Notes under the pieces: model-generated | What the model saw: the letters and a program-made list of their open reading frames with translations, nothing else | What the model was told of the DNA's origin: nothing | Databases searched by the model: none | From: Pseudomonas marincola | GTDB lineage: Bacteria; Pseudomonadota; Gammaproteobacteria; Pseudomonadales; Pseudomonadaceae | Direction: 5' to 3' | Length of the DNA: 64,000 nt | NCBI RefSeq assembly: GCF_900116605.1 | Contig: NZ_FPBC01000001.1 | Coordinates: 558,001 to 622,000, forward strand | Made by a program: the position numbers and the translations under genes | Shown: piece by piece, positions 1 through 9,837 of the stretch | How the letters are laid out: the number at the start of each line of letters is the position of its first letter | How positions within the stretch are numbered: position 1 is the stretch's first letter

Positions 1-682
1 GGTTATCGCCCATCATGAAGTAATGGCCGGCAGGCACTGTCCACTCACCACCCGGAACGGCGTGATAACGCTTCATTTCCTTGCGGATCAGGTGCTCAAC
101 CTCACCCAGCTTCTCGTCATAAAGCATAACGCTGCCCAGGCTGCCGGCCTCTTCGCCGAGCAATTCCTGAGCAACTGGTTTGCCGTTAACAAACAAGTGC
201 TTGTCCGGCGTGTACCGCACCACGTCGCCCGGCACACCGACTACACGCTTGATGTAGTTGATGGAAGGGTCGCTCGGGTAACGGAACACCATGACATCGC
301 CGCGCTGCGGGTCATCAATCTGGATAATCTTGGTGTCGATCACCGGCAGGCGGATGCCGTAGGCAAACTTGTTGACCAGAATGAAGTCGCCAACTTCAAG
401 GGTCGGACGCATCGAGCCCGATGGAATCTGGAACGGTTCCACCAGAAACGAGCGCAAGACCAGCACAATCGCCAGCACCGGGAAGAACGACTTACCGTAC
501 TCCACCAGCATCGGCTCTTTGTTGAGTCGCTCAATTACCGCTTCATCAGGCTCGCTGACCTGACCATGATAGTGGCTGATGGCCGCGCGGCGACGCGGGG
601 CCAACACCAATAAATCGAACAGCGCCAGCACGCCGCAAACAGCGACGGCCAGTACAAGCACAAGCGGGAAATTGATCGACAT
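1..682 (-). CDS. lepB: Signal peptidase I LepB, C-terminus cut by window edge
   Basis: Type I signal peptidase of the inner membrane, which releases exported preproteins by a Ser/Lys dyad. Reading the minus strand from the ATG at 682 gives 227 codons with no stop before the window ends. An N-terminal membrane segment comes first (VLVLAVAVCGVLALF), a second hydrophobic stretch precedes the catalytic-serine motif IPSGSMRPTL, and the lysine region reads IKRVVGVPGD. From memory P. aeruginosa LepB has about 284 residues, so roughly 57 C-terminal residues lie outside. It follows lepA by 5 bp in the same direction, the usual lepA-lepB operon. Confidence 0.95.
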   Translation of the reverse strand, partial: MSINFPLVLVLAVAVCGVLALFDLLVLAPRRRAAISHYHGQVSEPDEAVIERLNKEPMLVEYGKSFFPVLAIVLVLRSFLVEPFQIPSGSMRPTLEVGDFILVNKFAYGIRLPVIDTKIIQIDDPQRGDVMVFRYPSDPSINYIKRVVGVPGDVVRYTPDKHLFVNGKPVAQELLGEEAGSLGSVMLYDEKLGEVEHLIRKEMKRYHAVPGGEWTVPAGHYFMMGDN

Positions 683-687
683 AGGCC

Positions 688-2487
688 CTAACTATCCACC
701 TTGAGAACTGCAAGGAAGGCTTCTTGTGGAATCTCCACGTTGCCCACCTGCTTCATCCTTTTCTTACCGGCCTTCTGCTTTTCAAGCAGCTTGCGCTTAC
801 GGCTAACGTCACCACCGTAGCACTTGGCCAGTACGTTCTTCCTGAGTGCCTTGACCGTGGTGCGAGCAACAATCTGCCCCCCAATCGCAGCCTGAATCGC
901 GACGTCGAACATCTGACGCGGGATCAGTTCCTTCATTTTTTCGGTCAACTGACGGCCCTTGTAGTGAGCCTTGTCGCGGTGAACGATCAATGCCAGAGCA
1001 TCAACCTTCTCACCGTTGATCAGCACATCCAGCTTGACCAGATTGGCCGACTGGAAGCGATCGAAACTGTAATCCAGCGAGGCATAACCACGGCTTACGG
1101 ACTTCAAGCGGTCGAAGAAGTCGAGTACCACTTCGTTCATCGGCAAGTCATAAGAGACCTGCACCTGACTGCTCAGGTATTGCATGTCACGCTGCACACC
1201 GCGCTTTTCGATACACAGGGTAATGACGTTACCCAGGTGTTCTTGCGGCACCAGAATGTTGGCACGCACGATGGGTTCGCGCATGTCTTCGATGGTCGAG
1301 ATGTCCGGCAATTTGGATGGGTTATCGACGTAAATCGTCTCACCGGTCTTCAGCACAACCTCAAACACTACGGTTGGCGCTGTGGTGATCAGGTCGAGAT
1401 CGTATTCACGCTCCAGACGCTCCTGAATGATCTCCATGTGGAGCATGCCGAGGAAGCCGATACGGAAGCCAAAACCCAGTGCATCCGAGCTTTCCGGCTC
1501 GTATTGCAGGGCGGCATCGTTCAATGTCAGCTTTTGCAGGGCTTCACGGAAGTCTTCGAAGTCGTCCGAACTCACCGGGAACAGGCCAGCGTAAACCTGA
1601 GGTTTAACGCGCTGGAAACCTGGCAGCATGTCTACGTCCGGCGTGGTCGACAGGGTCAGGGTGTCGCCCACTGGCGCGCCGTGAATGTCTTTGATGCCGG
1701 CGATGATAAAGCCCACTTCACCGGCTTTAAGATCAGCGGTGGCTGTGTGCTTTGGATTGAACACACCCACGCTATCGACCTGGTGCATCTTGCCGGTCGA
1801 TTTAACCAGGACCTTGTCGCCCTTCTTGATGCGGCCGTGACGTACGCGCACCAAGGACACTACGCCCAGGTAGTTATCAAACCAAGAGTCGATGATCAGC
1901 GCCTGCAACGGTGCGTCGATGTCACCGGTCGGCGCCGGAATGGTCGCCACCAGGCGCTCAAGCACCTCGTCAACGCCCATACCGCTCTTGGCACTACAGG
2001 CCACAGCGTCGGTGGCATCGATACCGATGATGTGTTCGATCTCTTCTTTAACCCGCTCAGGCTCAGCCTGCGGCAGGTCCATCTTGTTCAGCACCGGCAT
2101 GACCTCAAGGCCCTGCTCGATCGCCGTGTAGCAGTTGGCTACCGACTGCGCTTCCACGCCCTGACCGGCGTCAACCACCAGCAATGCACCTTCACAGGCC
2201 GCCAGCGAACGGCTGACTTCGTAGGTGAAGTCAACGTGGCCTGGCGTATCAATGAAGTTCAATTGATAGGTTTTGCCATCGCGCGCGGTGTAATACAAGG
2301 TAACGCTGTGCGCCTTGATGGTGATCCCACGCTCACGCTCCAGATCCATGGAGTCCAGTACCTGGGCCTCCATTTCACGCTCAGTCAACCCGCCGCACAT
2401 TTGAATGAAGCGGTCGGCGAGCGTGGACTTGCCGTGGTCAATATGGGCAATAATGCTGAAATTACGTATGTGGCTCAGGTCACTCAC
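688..2487 (-). CDS. lepA: Elongation factor 4 (LepA)
   Basis: Ribosome-associated translational GTPase, 599 aa. GTPase motifs are clear: AHIDHGKST (P loop), DTPGHVDF and NKMDLP, followed by the EF-G-like domains and a basic C-terminus ([19 protein letters not shown]). The reading frame stays open upstream to 2565, but the family start [10 protein letters not shown] is met at a GTG at 2485-2487, which gives the exact family length, so I take GTG as the start. The gene lies upstream of lepB in one operon, and a terminator separates it from mucD. Confidence 0.96.
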   Translation of the reverse strand: MSDLSHIRNFSIIAHIDHGKSTLADRFIQMCGGLTEREMEAQVLDSMDLERERGITIKAHSVTLYYTARDGKTYQLNFIDTPGHVDFTYEVSRSLAACEGALLVVDAGQGVEAQSVANCYTAIEQGLEVMPVLNKMDLPQAEPERVKEEIEHIIGIDATDAVACSAKSGMGVDEVLERLVATIPAPTGDIDAPLQALIIDSWFDNYLGVVSLVRVRHGRIKKGDKVLVKSTGKMHQVDSVGVFNPKHTATADLKAGEVGFIIAGIKDIHGAPVGDTLTLSTTPDVDMLPGFQRVKPQVYAGLFPVSSDDFEDFREALQKLTLNDAALQYEPESSDALGFGFRIGFLGMLHMEIIQERLEREYDLDLITTAPTVVFEVVLKTGETIYVDNPSKLPDISTIEDMREPIVRANILVPQEHLGNVITLCIEKRGVQRDMQYLSSQVQVSYDLPMNEVVLDFFDRLKSVSRGYASLDYSFDRFQSANLVKLDVLINGEKVDALALIVHRDKAHYKGRQLTEKMKELIPRQMFDVAIQAAIGGQIVARTTVKALRKNVLAKCYGGDVSRKRKLLEKQKAGKKRMKQVGNVEIPQEAFLAVLKVDS

Positions 2488-2716
2488 AAGACAACACTCA
2501 AAAAAGTTCGCAGGCGACTGCCCGCCGAAAATAGCCGCGGAGTGTACTCGATTTTGCCCCGCCAAGTCATCAATAGCGCCACAAGCTGTGATCTAAGGTC
2601 CCTCAATCGTAGCTCGGGCGCAGGCTGCGGGCCGATACTCAGGCCAATAAAGCGCCCTGCGGTCATCTAAGCGCATTGCAGCCACCTTCAGTTATAGCGG
2701 TGCAGACAGCAGGCAC

Positions 2717-2745
2717 AAAAAAGGGGCGATCAAATCGCCCCTTTT
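2717..2745 (-). terminator. Bidirectional rho-independent terminator after mucD
   Basis: Perfect 8-bp stem GGGGCGAT/ATCGCCCC with a CAA loop, flanked by six A on one side and four T on the other. Read on the minus strand it ends the algU-mucD operon just after the mucD stop and insulates lepA. Confidence 0.85.
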
Positions 2746-2758
2746 CTTGCTGCCGAAA

Positions 2759-4192
2759 TTACTCGGAAAGCTTGAAGGTAATGAAGCTTGCGCGGCCTTT
2801 ACGCAGCACTCGCATCGATACCGAACGATCTTTTGGCAGCGCCTTGGCGACCTTCTCGAAAGTCGAGGCTGTCAGAATTGGCTCGTTGTTCAGGTGTGTA
2901 ATCACATCACCCGGACGCAGACCAATCAAAGCTGCCGGACCGTCAAGGACTTCGCTGATGACAACGCCACCTTTGAGATCCAGGCCTTTCTTCTGCTCTG
3001 CGCTCAGCTCGACAACTTTCACCCCAAGGCGATTGCTGTGGCTTTCGGCAGACTGGCCAGTGGCACTCGCCAGCGCTTCAGAATCTTCCGGGAGCGATCC
3101 AATGGTCAGCGTCAGCTTCTTGTGATCGCCTTCGCGCACCACATCCATTTCAGCTTTTTCGCCAGGCTTCAGCGCGCCAACCAAATGCGGCAGGTCTGCC
3201 GACATATCAATCGGCTTGCCATTGAGCGAGAGAATCACATCGCCGACTTGCAGACCGCCTTTGGCAGCCGGGCCGTCGTCAAGAATCTGCGCGACCAGAG
3301 CGCCCGCTGGTTTCTCCAGACCAAACGATTCAGCCAGATCCTTATTGACCTCCTGAATCACCACGCCAAGCCAGCCACGACTGACCTTGCCGCTGTTCTT
3401 CAACTGGTCAGCCACATCCATCGCAACACTCATCGGAATGGCGAAAGACAGGCCCATGAAACCGCCGGAACGGGTGAAAATCTGTGAGTTGATACCCACA
3501 ACCTCGCCCTTCAGGTTGAACAACGGGCCGCCGGAGTTACCCGGGTTGATCGCCACGTCGGTCTGAATGAACGGCACATAGCTCTCATTTGGCAGGCTGC
3601 GGCCCTTGGCGCTGACGATACCGGCAGTTACCGAGTGATCGAAGCCAAATGGCGAACCGATGGCCAACACCCACTCACCCACCTGCAAGTCTTCCGACTT
3701 ACCCAGGCGCACTGTCGGCAGGTCTTTGGCGTCGACCTTGAGCAGCGCTACGTCGCTACGCGGATCGGCGCCCACCACCTTGGCTTCCAACTCACTGCGA
3801 TCAGACAGGCGCACGACAACTTCGTCGGCATCCGCGATCACGTGATTGTTGGTCATGATGTAGCCATCGGAGGAAATGATGAAACCGGAGCCAAGCGACT
3901 GAGCCTCACGCTGATGACCTTTAGGCGCACTCGGTTGACGCGGAATGCTGCGCTCAAAGAACTCGCGGAACATGGGCGGCAGCCCTTCCAGATCCGGCAC
4001 AGACATGCCACCCGAGTTGGCGGCGACATTGTCCGGTATTTTTTGTCGGGTACTGATATTGACCACAGCGGGCGAAGCTTCCTTGACCAGCTCGGTGAAG
4101 TCAGGCAGTTCCGCATGCGCGGTAACCGCTTGCCCCAGGAGCAGCACTGACAACAGTGCAGACCAACATAGCTTCAGGCTAGGCATCGACAT
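2759..4192 (-). CDS. mucD: Periplasmic serine protease MucD (DegP/HtrA family)
   Basis: HtrA-type protease and chaperone that degrades misfolded envelope proteins and damps AlgU activity. 477 aa with a signal peptide ending near AVTAHA. The catalytic triad is visible: H117 (TNNHVIA), D147 (RSDVALL) and S220 (NPGNSGGP). Two PDZ domains follow, at about 265-350 and 380-470. An alternative ATG lies two codons in. It is the last gene of algU-mucA-mucB-mucC-mucD, 35 bp after mucC, and ends at a strong terminator. Confidence 0.96.
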   Translation of the reverse strand: MSMPSLKLCWSALLSVLLLGQAVTAHAELPDFTELVKEASPAVVNISTRQKIPDNVAANSGGMSVPDLEGLPPMFREFFERSIPRQPSAPKGHQREAQSLGSGFIISSDGYIMTNNHVIADADEVVVRLSDRSELEAKVVGADPRSDVALLKVDAKDLPTVRLGKSEDLQVGEWVLAIGSPFGFDHSVTAGIVSAKGRSLPNESYVPFIQTDVAINPGNSGGPLFNLKGEVVGINSQIFTRSGGFMGLSFAIPMSVAMDVADQLKNSGKVSRGWLGVVIQEVNKDLAESFGLEKPAGALVAQILDDGPAAKGGLQVGDVILSLNGKPIDMSADLPHLVGALKPGEKAEMDVVREGDHKKLTLTIGSLPEDSEALASATGQSAESHSNRLGVKVVELSAEQKKGLDLKGGVVISEVLDGPAALIGLRPGDVITHLNNEPILTASTFEKVAKALPKDRSVSMRVLRKGRASFITFKLSE

Positions 4193-4227
4193 ACAACTCT
4201 CCCATCCAGAAATACTAAAGACACGGC

Positions 4228-4680
4228 TTAAACCCCCGCAGCACCTACCAACAAGGCACGCAATACTACGGGCTGCAACGCAGGATCATCAGACACACGC
4301 CTACTGCGCCAGCGCACCCCGAACCAGGATGCAACCAACCCGAATAGACCCGAAAGAATGACCAGCGATTCACTCAAGGACATTGCATAAGCCAACAGCG
4401 CGGCCGCAAACAATCCTAATAATGGGATCAGGTAAACCAGTAGCGAGCCGCGAACAAGTAAGTCTTCGCGCACCCCTATTACTACCGAGTCTCCAACATT
4501 CAACTGCAGATCGCTTAGCGCGCGCACCAAACCGCGGCGGCTGTCGACACCAAGCTTGTCCATCAAACCCTGGCCACAACCGGCTTGGGCAGAGCAACTG
4601 GAGCAGGTACTTTTTCGCAGTGTTTCAACCCAGACAGCGCCGGATTCAACTGCAATCACCCGCCCCGTCTCTTCAATCAT
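4228..4680 (-). CDS. mucC: RseC/MucC family regulator of sigma-E activity
   Basis: Inner-membrane protein of 150 aa. The N-terminal domain has the conserved cysteine cluster TCSSCSAQAGCGQG, and two adjacent membrane segments follow at about 78-95 and 103-122, the RseC topology. Its start overlaps the mucB stop by 4 bp, showing translational coupling. In Pseudomonas its effect on AlgU is milder than that of MucA or MucB. Confidence 0.93.
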   Translation of the reverse strand: MIEETGRVIAVESGAVWVETLRKSTCSSCSAQAGCGQGLMDKLGVDSRRGLVRALSDLQLNVGDSVVIGVREDLLVRGSLLVYLIPLLGLFAAALLAYAMSLSESLVILSGLFGLVASWFGVRWRSRRVSDDPALQPVVLRALLVGAAGV

Positions 4681-5630
4681 TGAACAGCTTTCTCCGCGCC
4701 GGGACGCACCGACAAGGCGACCCGCTCTGCTGTACCGAGGGGTATTTCACCGACCACGGTGACCATCATGCCGCCATCGCTGGTGACCAGCTTGCGCGAC
4801 ACCGCAACGGTTGGCCCAAGCTGGCTGCGGGCATCTTCGACCGTCGCACCATGCAAGGCCTCAAGAAAGACCGAGAAGCGCGCCAGTCCGTCGTCATACA
4901 CCAGACATTCGACCGTATCATCGGATACAGGACTGCGCCGGCGGGTAACGCTGGTGAGGTTGAAACCTGTAGGAAGCCAATCCGAATGCCAAGACTGCGT
5001 GACGACTTTATCGCTTTCAAGCGCGTCGACAGGCTTGCAGTTGTCACTCGGCGCAAGGCCTGCAGTGACAGCAGCGGCATCGGTGGTGAAATCAGTGAAC
5101 TGGAAGCGTTCGAGCATTTGCCCGCGGTCATTGACCAACAGGGACTTCAACGGGATCGCCGTTTCGCTATCAAGATGCAACTCAACCCCGAAACGGTGCT
5201 GATCGCGCGGTGCAAGGCCAAGAATGACCGCACTGCGCCCCGCCACTCGGGATTCACCCATCAGCCGCAGCTCGTAGGATTTAGCCAGTTGCTCGGGATT
5301 CAGCCCACGCTCGGACCACGCCTGACCTGCAACCACCGGGTCTGCCAACTCGCCGCTGGCGCAGCGAGTGACGCCATTACTGCGGACGACCTCCTGAGCG
5401 TCGCCGTCGAGCTGCAACAAGCGCTCCTGAACAGCACCCTCCGCCGCCACCTGATGCCAGATGCTATGCGTAGAAAAGCTACCGTTACGCTCGTAAACGA
5501 AGCGACCACGGTAGCTTTGCGTGTGTTCAGCACTTGCCAAACGATCCAGCCAAGCCTTTGCATCTGCAGCAAAGGCAGGCAGAACAGTAAAGCTGCCCAG
5601 CAATAGGACAGCAACAGGAATAAAGCGCAT
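4677..5630 (-). CDS. mucB: Periplasmic AlgU regulator MucB (RseB family)
   Basis: 317 aa with a cleavable signal peptide (LPAFAADAK). RseB-family proteins bind the periplasmic part of the anti-sigma factor, shield it from AlgW proteolysis and respond to lipid or LPS stress signals. The family match rests on overall sequence, length and position: 8 bp after mucA and 4 bp overlapping mucC. The frame is intact. Confidence 0.94.
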   Translation of the reverse strand: MRFIPVAVLLLGSFTVLPAFAADAKAWLDRLASAEHTQSYRGRFVYERNGSFSTHSIWHQVAAEGAVQERLLQLDGDAQEVVRSNGVTRCASGELADPVVAGQAWSERGLNPEQLAKSYELRLMGESRVAGRSAVILGLAPRDQHRFGVELHLDSETAIPLKSLLVNDRGQMLERFQFTDFTTDAAAVTAGLAPSDNCKPVDALESDKVVTQSWHSDWLPTGFNLTSVTRRRSPVSDDTVECLVYDDGLARFSVFLEALHGATVEDARSQLGPTVAVSRKLVTSDGGMMVTVVGEIPLGTAERVALSVRPGAEKAVQ

Positions 5631-5638
5631 GCGCCTCC

Positions 5639-6244
5639 TTAACGGCTTTCCAGACTTGCTGCGCGTGCATAAGGCAATGCACTTTCGGTCACGCTCATAG
5701 CGGCTTGCTGAGCATGCTGACGCAAGTAGGAAGGCAGACGCTGTTCATGCCAGCCTTGCTGAACTTTGCTCGGGTCAATCTCGACACTGGCCGGATCATC
5801 ACTCGACAGGTTGAAGCCTGCCAGCATTGCCGGGCCGTGCGACTGTGGCATCACCAGCGAAGGCTGATTGCTCTGCTGCGCCAACTGCGTGCTCAGCGCA
5901 TCATTCTGGTTGTACATGCGTACACCTACCAGAACGGCTGCGGTGACCGATGCTGCCACGGCAATTCGACCGACCGTGCGCCAAGGGCCTTTGACCACTT
6001 TGTCGGAAACGACAACCGGCTGCGGTTCATCCGCCAGAGCAGCAGAAACTGCTGAGGCAATATCCAGATTCAGACGCGGTTCAATGAACTCCTTGTGCAT
6101 GGCTGCACGCGCAATCTGATAACGCGACCAGGTAGCTCGCAAATCAGCATCGCCGCTTGCACCCAGTACGCGTCTAAGCTCCATTTCATCCGCTTCGTTA
6201 TCCATCACCGCGGACAGCGATTCCTGCAGGGCTTCACGACTCAT
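5639..6244 (-). CDS. mucA: Anti-sigma factor MucA
   Basis: Inner-membrane anti-sigma factor that sequesters AlgU. I use the ATG at 6244, where the family N-terminus MSREALQESLSAVMDNEADE begins; the open frame upstream is not conserved. 201 aa: cytoplasmic AlgU-binding domain (1-85), a membrane segment near 91-110, then a periplasmic domain for MucB binding. The P. aeruginosa protein is 194 aa from memory. No truncation of the mucoid (mucA22) kind is present, so the regulator is predicted functional. Confidence 0.95.
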   Translation of the reverse strand: MSREALQESLSAVMDNEADEMELRRVLGASGDADLRATWSRYQIARAAMHKEFIEPRLNLDIASAVSAALADEPQPVVVSDKVVKGPWRTVGRIAVAASVTAAVLVGVRMYNQNDALSTQLAQQSNQPSLVMPQSHGPAMLAGFNLSSDDPASVEIDPSKVQQGWHEQRLPSYLRQHAQQAAMSVTESALPYARAASLESR

Positions 6245-6414
6245 GACGGTTCCTCTCTTGGCTGTCGCCGCTGTCTTGTGGGGTCTTTGAAAAGTACTGC
6301 GCGGGTATGGCAAGACTTGAAAGCAGCTCAATCTGCACACTTACCACCTGTAAGCTGTACGGCTCGAACTTTTGCGCTTTGCAGCTTGATACTCGCACCC
6401 TTCTCCAAGACTCC

Positions 6415-6996
6415 TTAGCTATCCTGCAGCAACGGCTGCAGGATCTTGTCAATTGCTTCACGCGCCCGGAATATCCGTGAGCGCACCGTTCCCACCGGAC
6501 ACTGCATGACGCTGGCAATGTCTTCATAACTAAGACCATCAAATTCACGCAATGTTAGGGCGGTGCGTAAATCTTCTGGTAACTGCTGAATGCACTTGTG
6601 CACGGTGTTTTCAATTTCGTCGCGCAGTAATGAGCGTTCTGGCGACTCGATATCCTTGAGGGCGTGATCGCCATCGTAGAACTCGGCATCTTCAGCACTT
6701 ACATCACTGTCCGGCGGCCTTCTACCGCGTGACACCAGGTGATTTTTTGCGGTGTTGATCGCGATTCGATACAACCATGTGTAGAACGCGCTCTCACCCC
6801 TGAAATTACCTAAAGCCCGGTAGGCCTTAACAAAAGCTTCCTGGGCCACATCCTGTGCTTCATGGGTGTCGTGCACAAAACGCACGATCAACCCGAGAAT
6901 CTTGTGCTGATACTTCAGCACCAACAGATCAAAAGCTCGCTTATCGCCACGCTGCACGCGCTCGACCAGCTGCTGATCCTCTTCCTGGGTTAGCAT
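6415..6996 (-). CDS. algU: Extracytoplasmic sigma factor AlgU (RpoE/SigE)
   Basis: ECF sigma factor for envelope stress, alginate and related functions. 193 aa from the ATG at 6996, which has GAGGAG seven bases upstream; an in-frame codon two residues earlier is less likely. Regions 2 and 4 are clear (FDLLVLKYQHKI, FYTWLYRIAINTAKNHL, CPVGTVRSRIFRAREAI). It heads algU-mucA-mucB-mucC-mucD and has an AlgU-type promoter of its own (see 7056-7082), which implies autoregulation. Confidence 0.97.
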   Translation of the reverse strand: MLTQEEDQQLVERVQRGDKRAFDLLVLKYQHKILGLIVRFVHDTHEAQDVAQEAFVKAYRALGNFRGESAFYTWLYRIAINTAKNHLVSRGRRPPDSDVSAEDAEFYDGDHALKDIESPERSLLRDEIENTVHKCIQQLPEDLRTALTLREFDGLSYEDIASVMQCPVGTVRSRIFRAREAIDKILQPLLQDS

Positions 6997-7055
6997 GAAC
7001 ACTCCTCGTTAACTTTTGAGGAGCCTTGCGCTAGCCAAATAACCGACCTGCAAAA

Positions 7056-7082
7056 ATAGACTCGAACATTGCGCAAAAGTTC
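7056..7082 (-). promoter_or_regulatory. Predicted AlgU-dependent promoter of algU
   Basis: On the minus strand GAACTT (7082-7077) is followed by a 16-bp spacer and TCTAT (7060-7056), against the known AlgU consensus GAACTT-N16/17-TCTGA. It lies about 60 bp ahead of the algU start. The rest of the 377-bp algU-nadB interval (6997-7373) holds the nadB leader; TATACT at 7340-7345 could be a nadB -10 box but has no convincing -35. Confidence 0.75.
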
Positions 7083-7373
7083 TCCCCTCCAACCAAGCTT
7101 CCTGCAAAACAATTTTGAATTTTGCACGGAACAACACAGCAACCCGTAGCCCTTGCTGTGCAATTAAGTCTTTAATCATCTGTAGAACCGCATCAAACCA
7201 GCAGCATGTTTGATAGACGATCACGTTTCACAGACATTGTCCCTCTTCGGGTGACTAGTTATGGAACACAATCTGCTAAGAAAGTTCCCAAACACCATAG
7301 CCAGTCATAAGCCTGCTATTGTGCCGCCCCACCCCTCTATATACTAGGGGCAGGATTCACGCGGATTCAGCTA

Positions 7374-8990
7374 ATGAGCCAGCATTATCAACACGATGTA
7401 CTAGTAATAGGCAGCGGTGCTGCGGGCCTGACCCTTGCACTGACGCTGCCAGAGCACTTGAGAATAGGCGTATTGAGCAAGGGCAACCTCGCCAACGGCT
7501 CAACTTTTTGGGCGCAAGGCGGTGTAGCAGCAGTGCTCGATGACACCGACACGGTGGAATCTCACGTCGAGGACACGCTCAACTCAGGCGCCGGACTGTG
7601 CCGCGAAGACGCAGTGCGCTTCACGGTCGAGCACAGCCGCGAGGCCATTCAGTGGCTGATCGAACAAGGCGTGCCGTTTACCCGGGACGATGAAACCGCT
7701 CGCGAAGACGGCGGCTTCGAGTTTCACCTGACCCGAGAAGGCGGCCACAGTCATCGGCGCATCATTCATGCTGCTGATGCAACTGGCGCGGCTATATTCA
7801 AGGCGCTTCTGGATCAAGCCAGAGCGCGGCACAATATTGAATTGCTTGAACAGCGCGTTGCCGTTGATCTGATTACCGAGCGCAAGCTTGGACAGTCCGG
7901 TCAGCGCTGCCTCGGCGCTTACGTGCTGAACCGCAACACCGGTGAAGTCGACACCTACGCCGCCCGCTTCGTGATTCTGGCGACCGGCGGCGCGGCCAAA
8001 GTTTATCTGTACACCAGCAATCCGGACGGCGCCTGCGGCGATGGCATTGCCATGGCTTGGCGCGCGGGTTGTCGGGTCGGCAATCTGGAGTTCAACCAGT
8101 TCCACCCAACCTGCCTTTATCACCCGAAGGCGAAAAGCTTTCTGGTCACTGAAGCGCTGCGTGGCGAAGGCGCGTTACTGCGCCTGCCCAATGGCGATCG
8201 CTTCATGCAACGCTTCGACGCACGTGCAGAACTGGCGCCGCGCGATATCGTCGCTCGCGCCATCGACCACGAAATGAAGCGCCTGGGGGTTGATTGCGTT
8301 TATCTCGACATCAGCCACAAAGACGCCAACTTCATCAAAACCCACTTCCCGACCGTTTATGAGCGCTGCCTTGAGTTCGGCATCGACATAACCCGCGAGC
8401 CGATTCCAGTGGTACCGGCTGCGCACTACACCTGCGGCGGAGTCGTGGTTGATCAGCACGGTCATACCGATGTGCCGGGCCTGTACGCCATTGGCGAAAC
8501 CAGCTTTACCGGCCTGCATGGCGCCAACCGTATGGCCAGTAACTCGCTGCTTGAGTGCTTCGTCTATGCACGCTCGGCGGCAGCAGACATCACTGCGCAA
8601 CTCGAACAGATCAGCATGCCCGGCCGCTTGCCAACATGGGATGCCAGCCAGGTAACTGACTCGGATGAAGACGTCATCATCGCCCACAACTGGGACGAGC
8701 TGCGCCGATTCATGTGGGACTACGTGGGCATTGTGCGCACCAACAAGCGCCTGCAACGCGCGCAACACCGCGTACGCCTGCTACTCGACGAAATCGACGA
8801 GTTCTACAGTAATTATCGGGTCAGCCGGGATTTGATTGAGTTACGTAACCTGGCGCAAGTGGCTGAGCTGATGATTATCTCGGCCATGCAGCGCAAGGAA
8901 TCTCGCGGCCTGCACTACACACTGGACTATCCGGAGCAGCTGACCGAAGCCAAGGACACTATCCTGCAGCCGCGCCTGGGTGCCAACTGA
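7374..8990 (+). CDS. nadB: L-aspartate oxidase NadB
   Basis: FAD enzyme of NAD biosynthesis that oxidises L-aspartate to iminoaspartate. 538 aa. The N-terminus has the dinucleotide-binding loop [13 protein letters not shown]; further family motifs are [16 protein letters not shown], the active-site stretch near [10 protein letters not shown] and [16 protein letters not shown]. The C-terminal helical domain is complete. It is divergent from algU, as in other pseudomonads. Its 3' end overlaps the convergent ygfX by about 30 bp. Confidence 0.97.
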   Translation: MSQHYQHDVLVIGSGAAGLTLALTLPEHLRIGVLSKGNLANGSTFWAQGGVAAVLDDTDTVESHVEDTLNSGAGLCREDAVRFTVEHSREAIQWLIEQGVPFTRDDETAREDGGFEFHLTREGGHSHRRIIHAADATGAAIFKALLDQARARHNIELLEQRVAVDLITERKLGQSGQRCLGAYVLNRNTGEVDTYAARFVILATGGAAKVYLYTSNPDGACGDGIAMAWRAGCRVGNLEFNQFHPTCLYHPKAKSFLVTEALRGEGALLRLPNGDRFMQRFDARAELAPRDIVARAIDHEMKRLGVDCVYLDISHKDANFIKTHFPTVYERCLEFGIDITREPIPVVPAAHYTCGGVVVDQHGHTDVPGLYAIGETSFTGLHGANRMASNSLLECFVYARSAAADITAQLEQISMPGRLPTWDASQVTDSDEDVIIAHNWDELRRFMWDYVGIVRTNKRLQRAQHRVRLLLDEIDEFYSNYRVSRDLIELRNLAQVAELMIISAMQRKESRGLHYTLDYPEQLTEAKDTILQPRLGAN

Positions 8991-9411
8991 ACTTCAGGCG
9001 CACGCGCAAACGCCGATGATCGGTAAACGACAGGGAGTCGTGAACAATGCACAGGCCGCTGACCCACCAGCGGCCCGGCAACCGATAACGCAAAATCACG
9101 CAATAAGGCAGCGCCAGACAATCACGACGCAACTCTATTGGCTGCCAGCCAGTTGCCCGCGAGTACAGATACCAGCCATCGGGATCAGCGCGCAAACGGC
9201 TCACGGCATATTTCGAGCTAAGCAGTATCGCGCGCGGCAGCGTCCACAGCGCATGCGCCAGGCACAACCCGCAGCCCGCGAGTCGCAACCAGAGCGCAAG
9301 GTCGAGCCTTACCAGGACCACGACCGTCACCAGCAGCAAAGTCAGGTACGCCACCAGCAAACGCCGCGAAGGCTGCCAGTGGCATTCGAAGCGATTACTT
9401 CGGTTGGACAC
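8959..9411 (-). CDS. YgfX (CptA)-like membrane protein
   Basis: 150 aa with two close N-terminal membrane segments ([17 protein letters not shown] and [16 protein letters not shown]) and a basic, Trp-rich cytoplasmic part. This is the pattern of the YgfX family, always beside sdhE and proposed as the partner or toxin-like product of the sdhE-ygfX pair. The start overlaps the sdhE end by 17 bp. Sequence conservation in this family is low, so the call leans on topology and context. Confidence 0.75.
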   Translation of the reverse strand: MSNRSNRFECHWQPSRRLLVAYLTLLLVTVVVLVRLDLALWLRLAGCGLCLAHALWTLPRAILLSSKYAVSRLRADPDGWYLYSRATGWQPIELRRDCLALPYCVILRYRLPGRWWVSGLCIVHDSLSFTDHRRLRVRLKFSWHPGAAAG

Positions 9412-9649
9412 GGTCCAGAATCATCCGCACCATGCGCTGAATATCCGGATCATCGGATTCGCCGCGCTGCATGAACCAGCCGAACATATCCTGATCTTCG
9501 CACTCAAGCAGCCTGCGATAACGCGCCTGATCGTCCGCATCGAGCGAGGAGTAAACCTCTTTGACGAAAGGCACCAGCAGTACATCCAGTTCCAGCATGC
9601 CGCGACGGCTGTGCCAAAACAGGCGATTGAGTTCAGTCGAGTCGACCAT
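9395..9649 (-). CDS. sdhE: FAD assembly factor SdhE
   Basis: Small cytoplasmic protein that promotes covalent flavinylation of succinate dehydrogenase. 84 aa from the ATG at 9649 ([17 protein letters not shown]); the upstream ATG at 9676 would add nine non-conserved residues. The RGxxE motif (RRGMLELD) known to be needed for FAD attachment is present, as is the acidic helical core ([14 protein letters not shown]). It is co-transcribed and overlapping with ygfX. Confidence 0.93.
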   Translation of the reverse strand: MVDSTELNRLFWHSRRGMLELDVLLVPFVKEVYSSLDADDQARYRRLLECEDQDMFGWFMQRGESDDPDIQRMVRMILDRVQPK

Positions 9650-9837
9650 CTGATGAATCCTTGATAAAGCAGACATTGATTAAGCCGGCCAGTATAACGG
9701 CGAAATGGCCCGCTGTTGACCCGCGCAGACGACGAGCAGAATTTAGCAGCGCCGCGATCGACATCCGCACTGACAATTACCCTATAGGCGCACTATCATT
9801 ACGCCCTCTCTTTTCATTCAGTGATAAGCAGTTTCCC

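Noticed and set aside
724..2670. Long open frame opposite lepA
   Set aside because: Antisense shadow of the conserved lepA codons in G+C-rich DNA; no family features.
4383..5606. 407-codon frame opposite mucC/mucB
   Set aside because: Lies over two recognised genes; composition typical of an antisense shadow.
7009..7224. 71-codon frame upstream of algU on the same strand
   Set aside because: It covers the AlgU promoter and has no ribosome site or conservation known to me.
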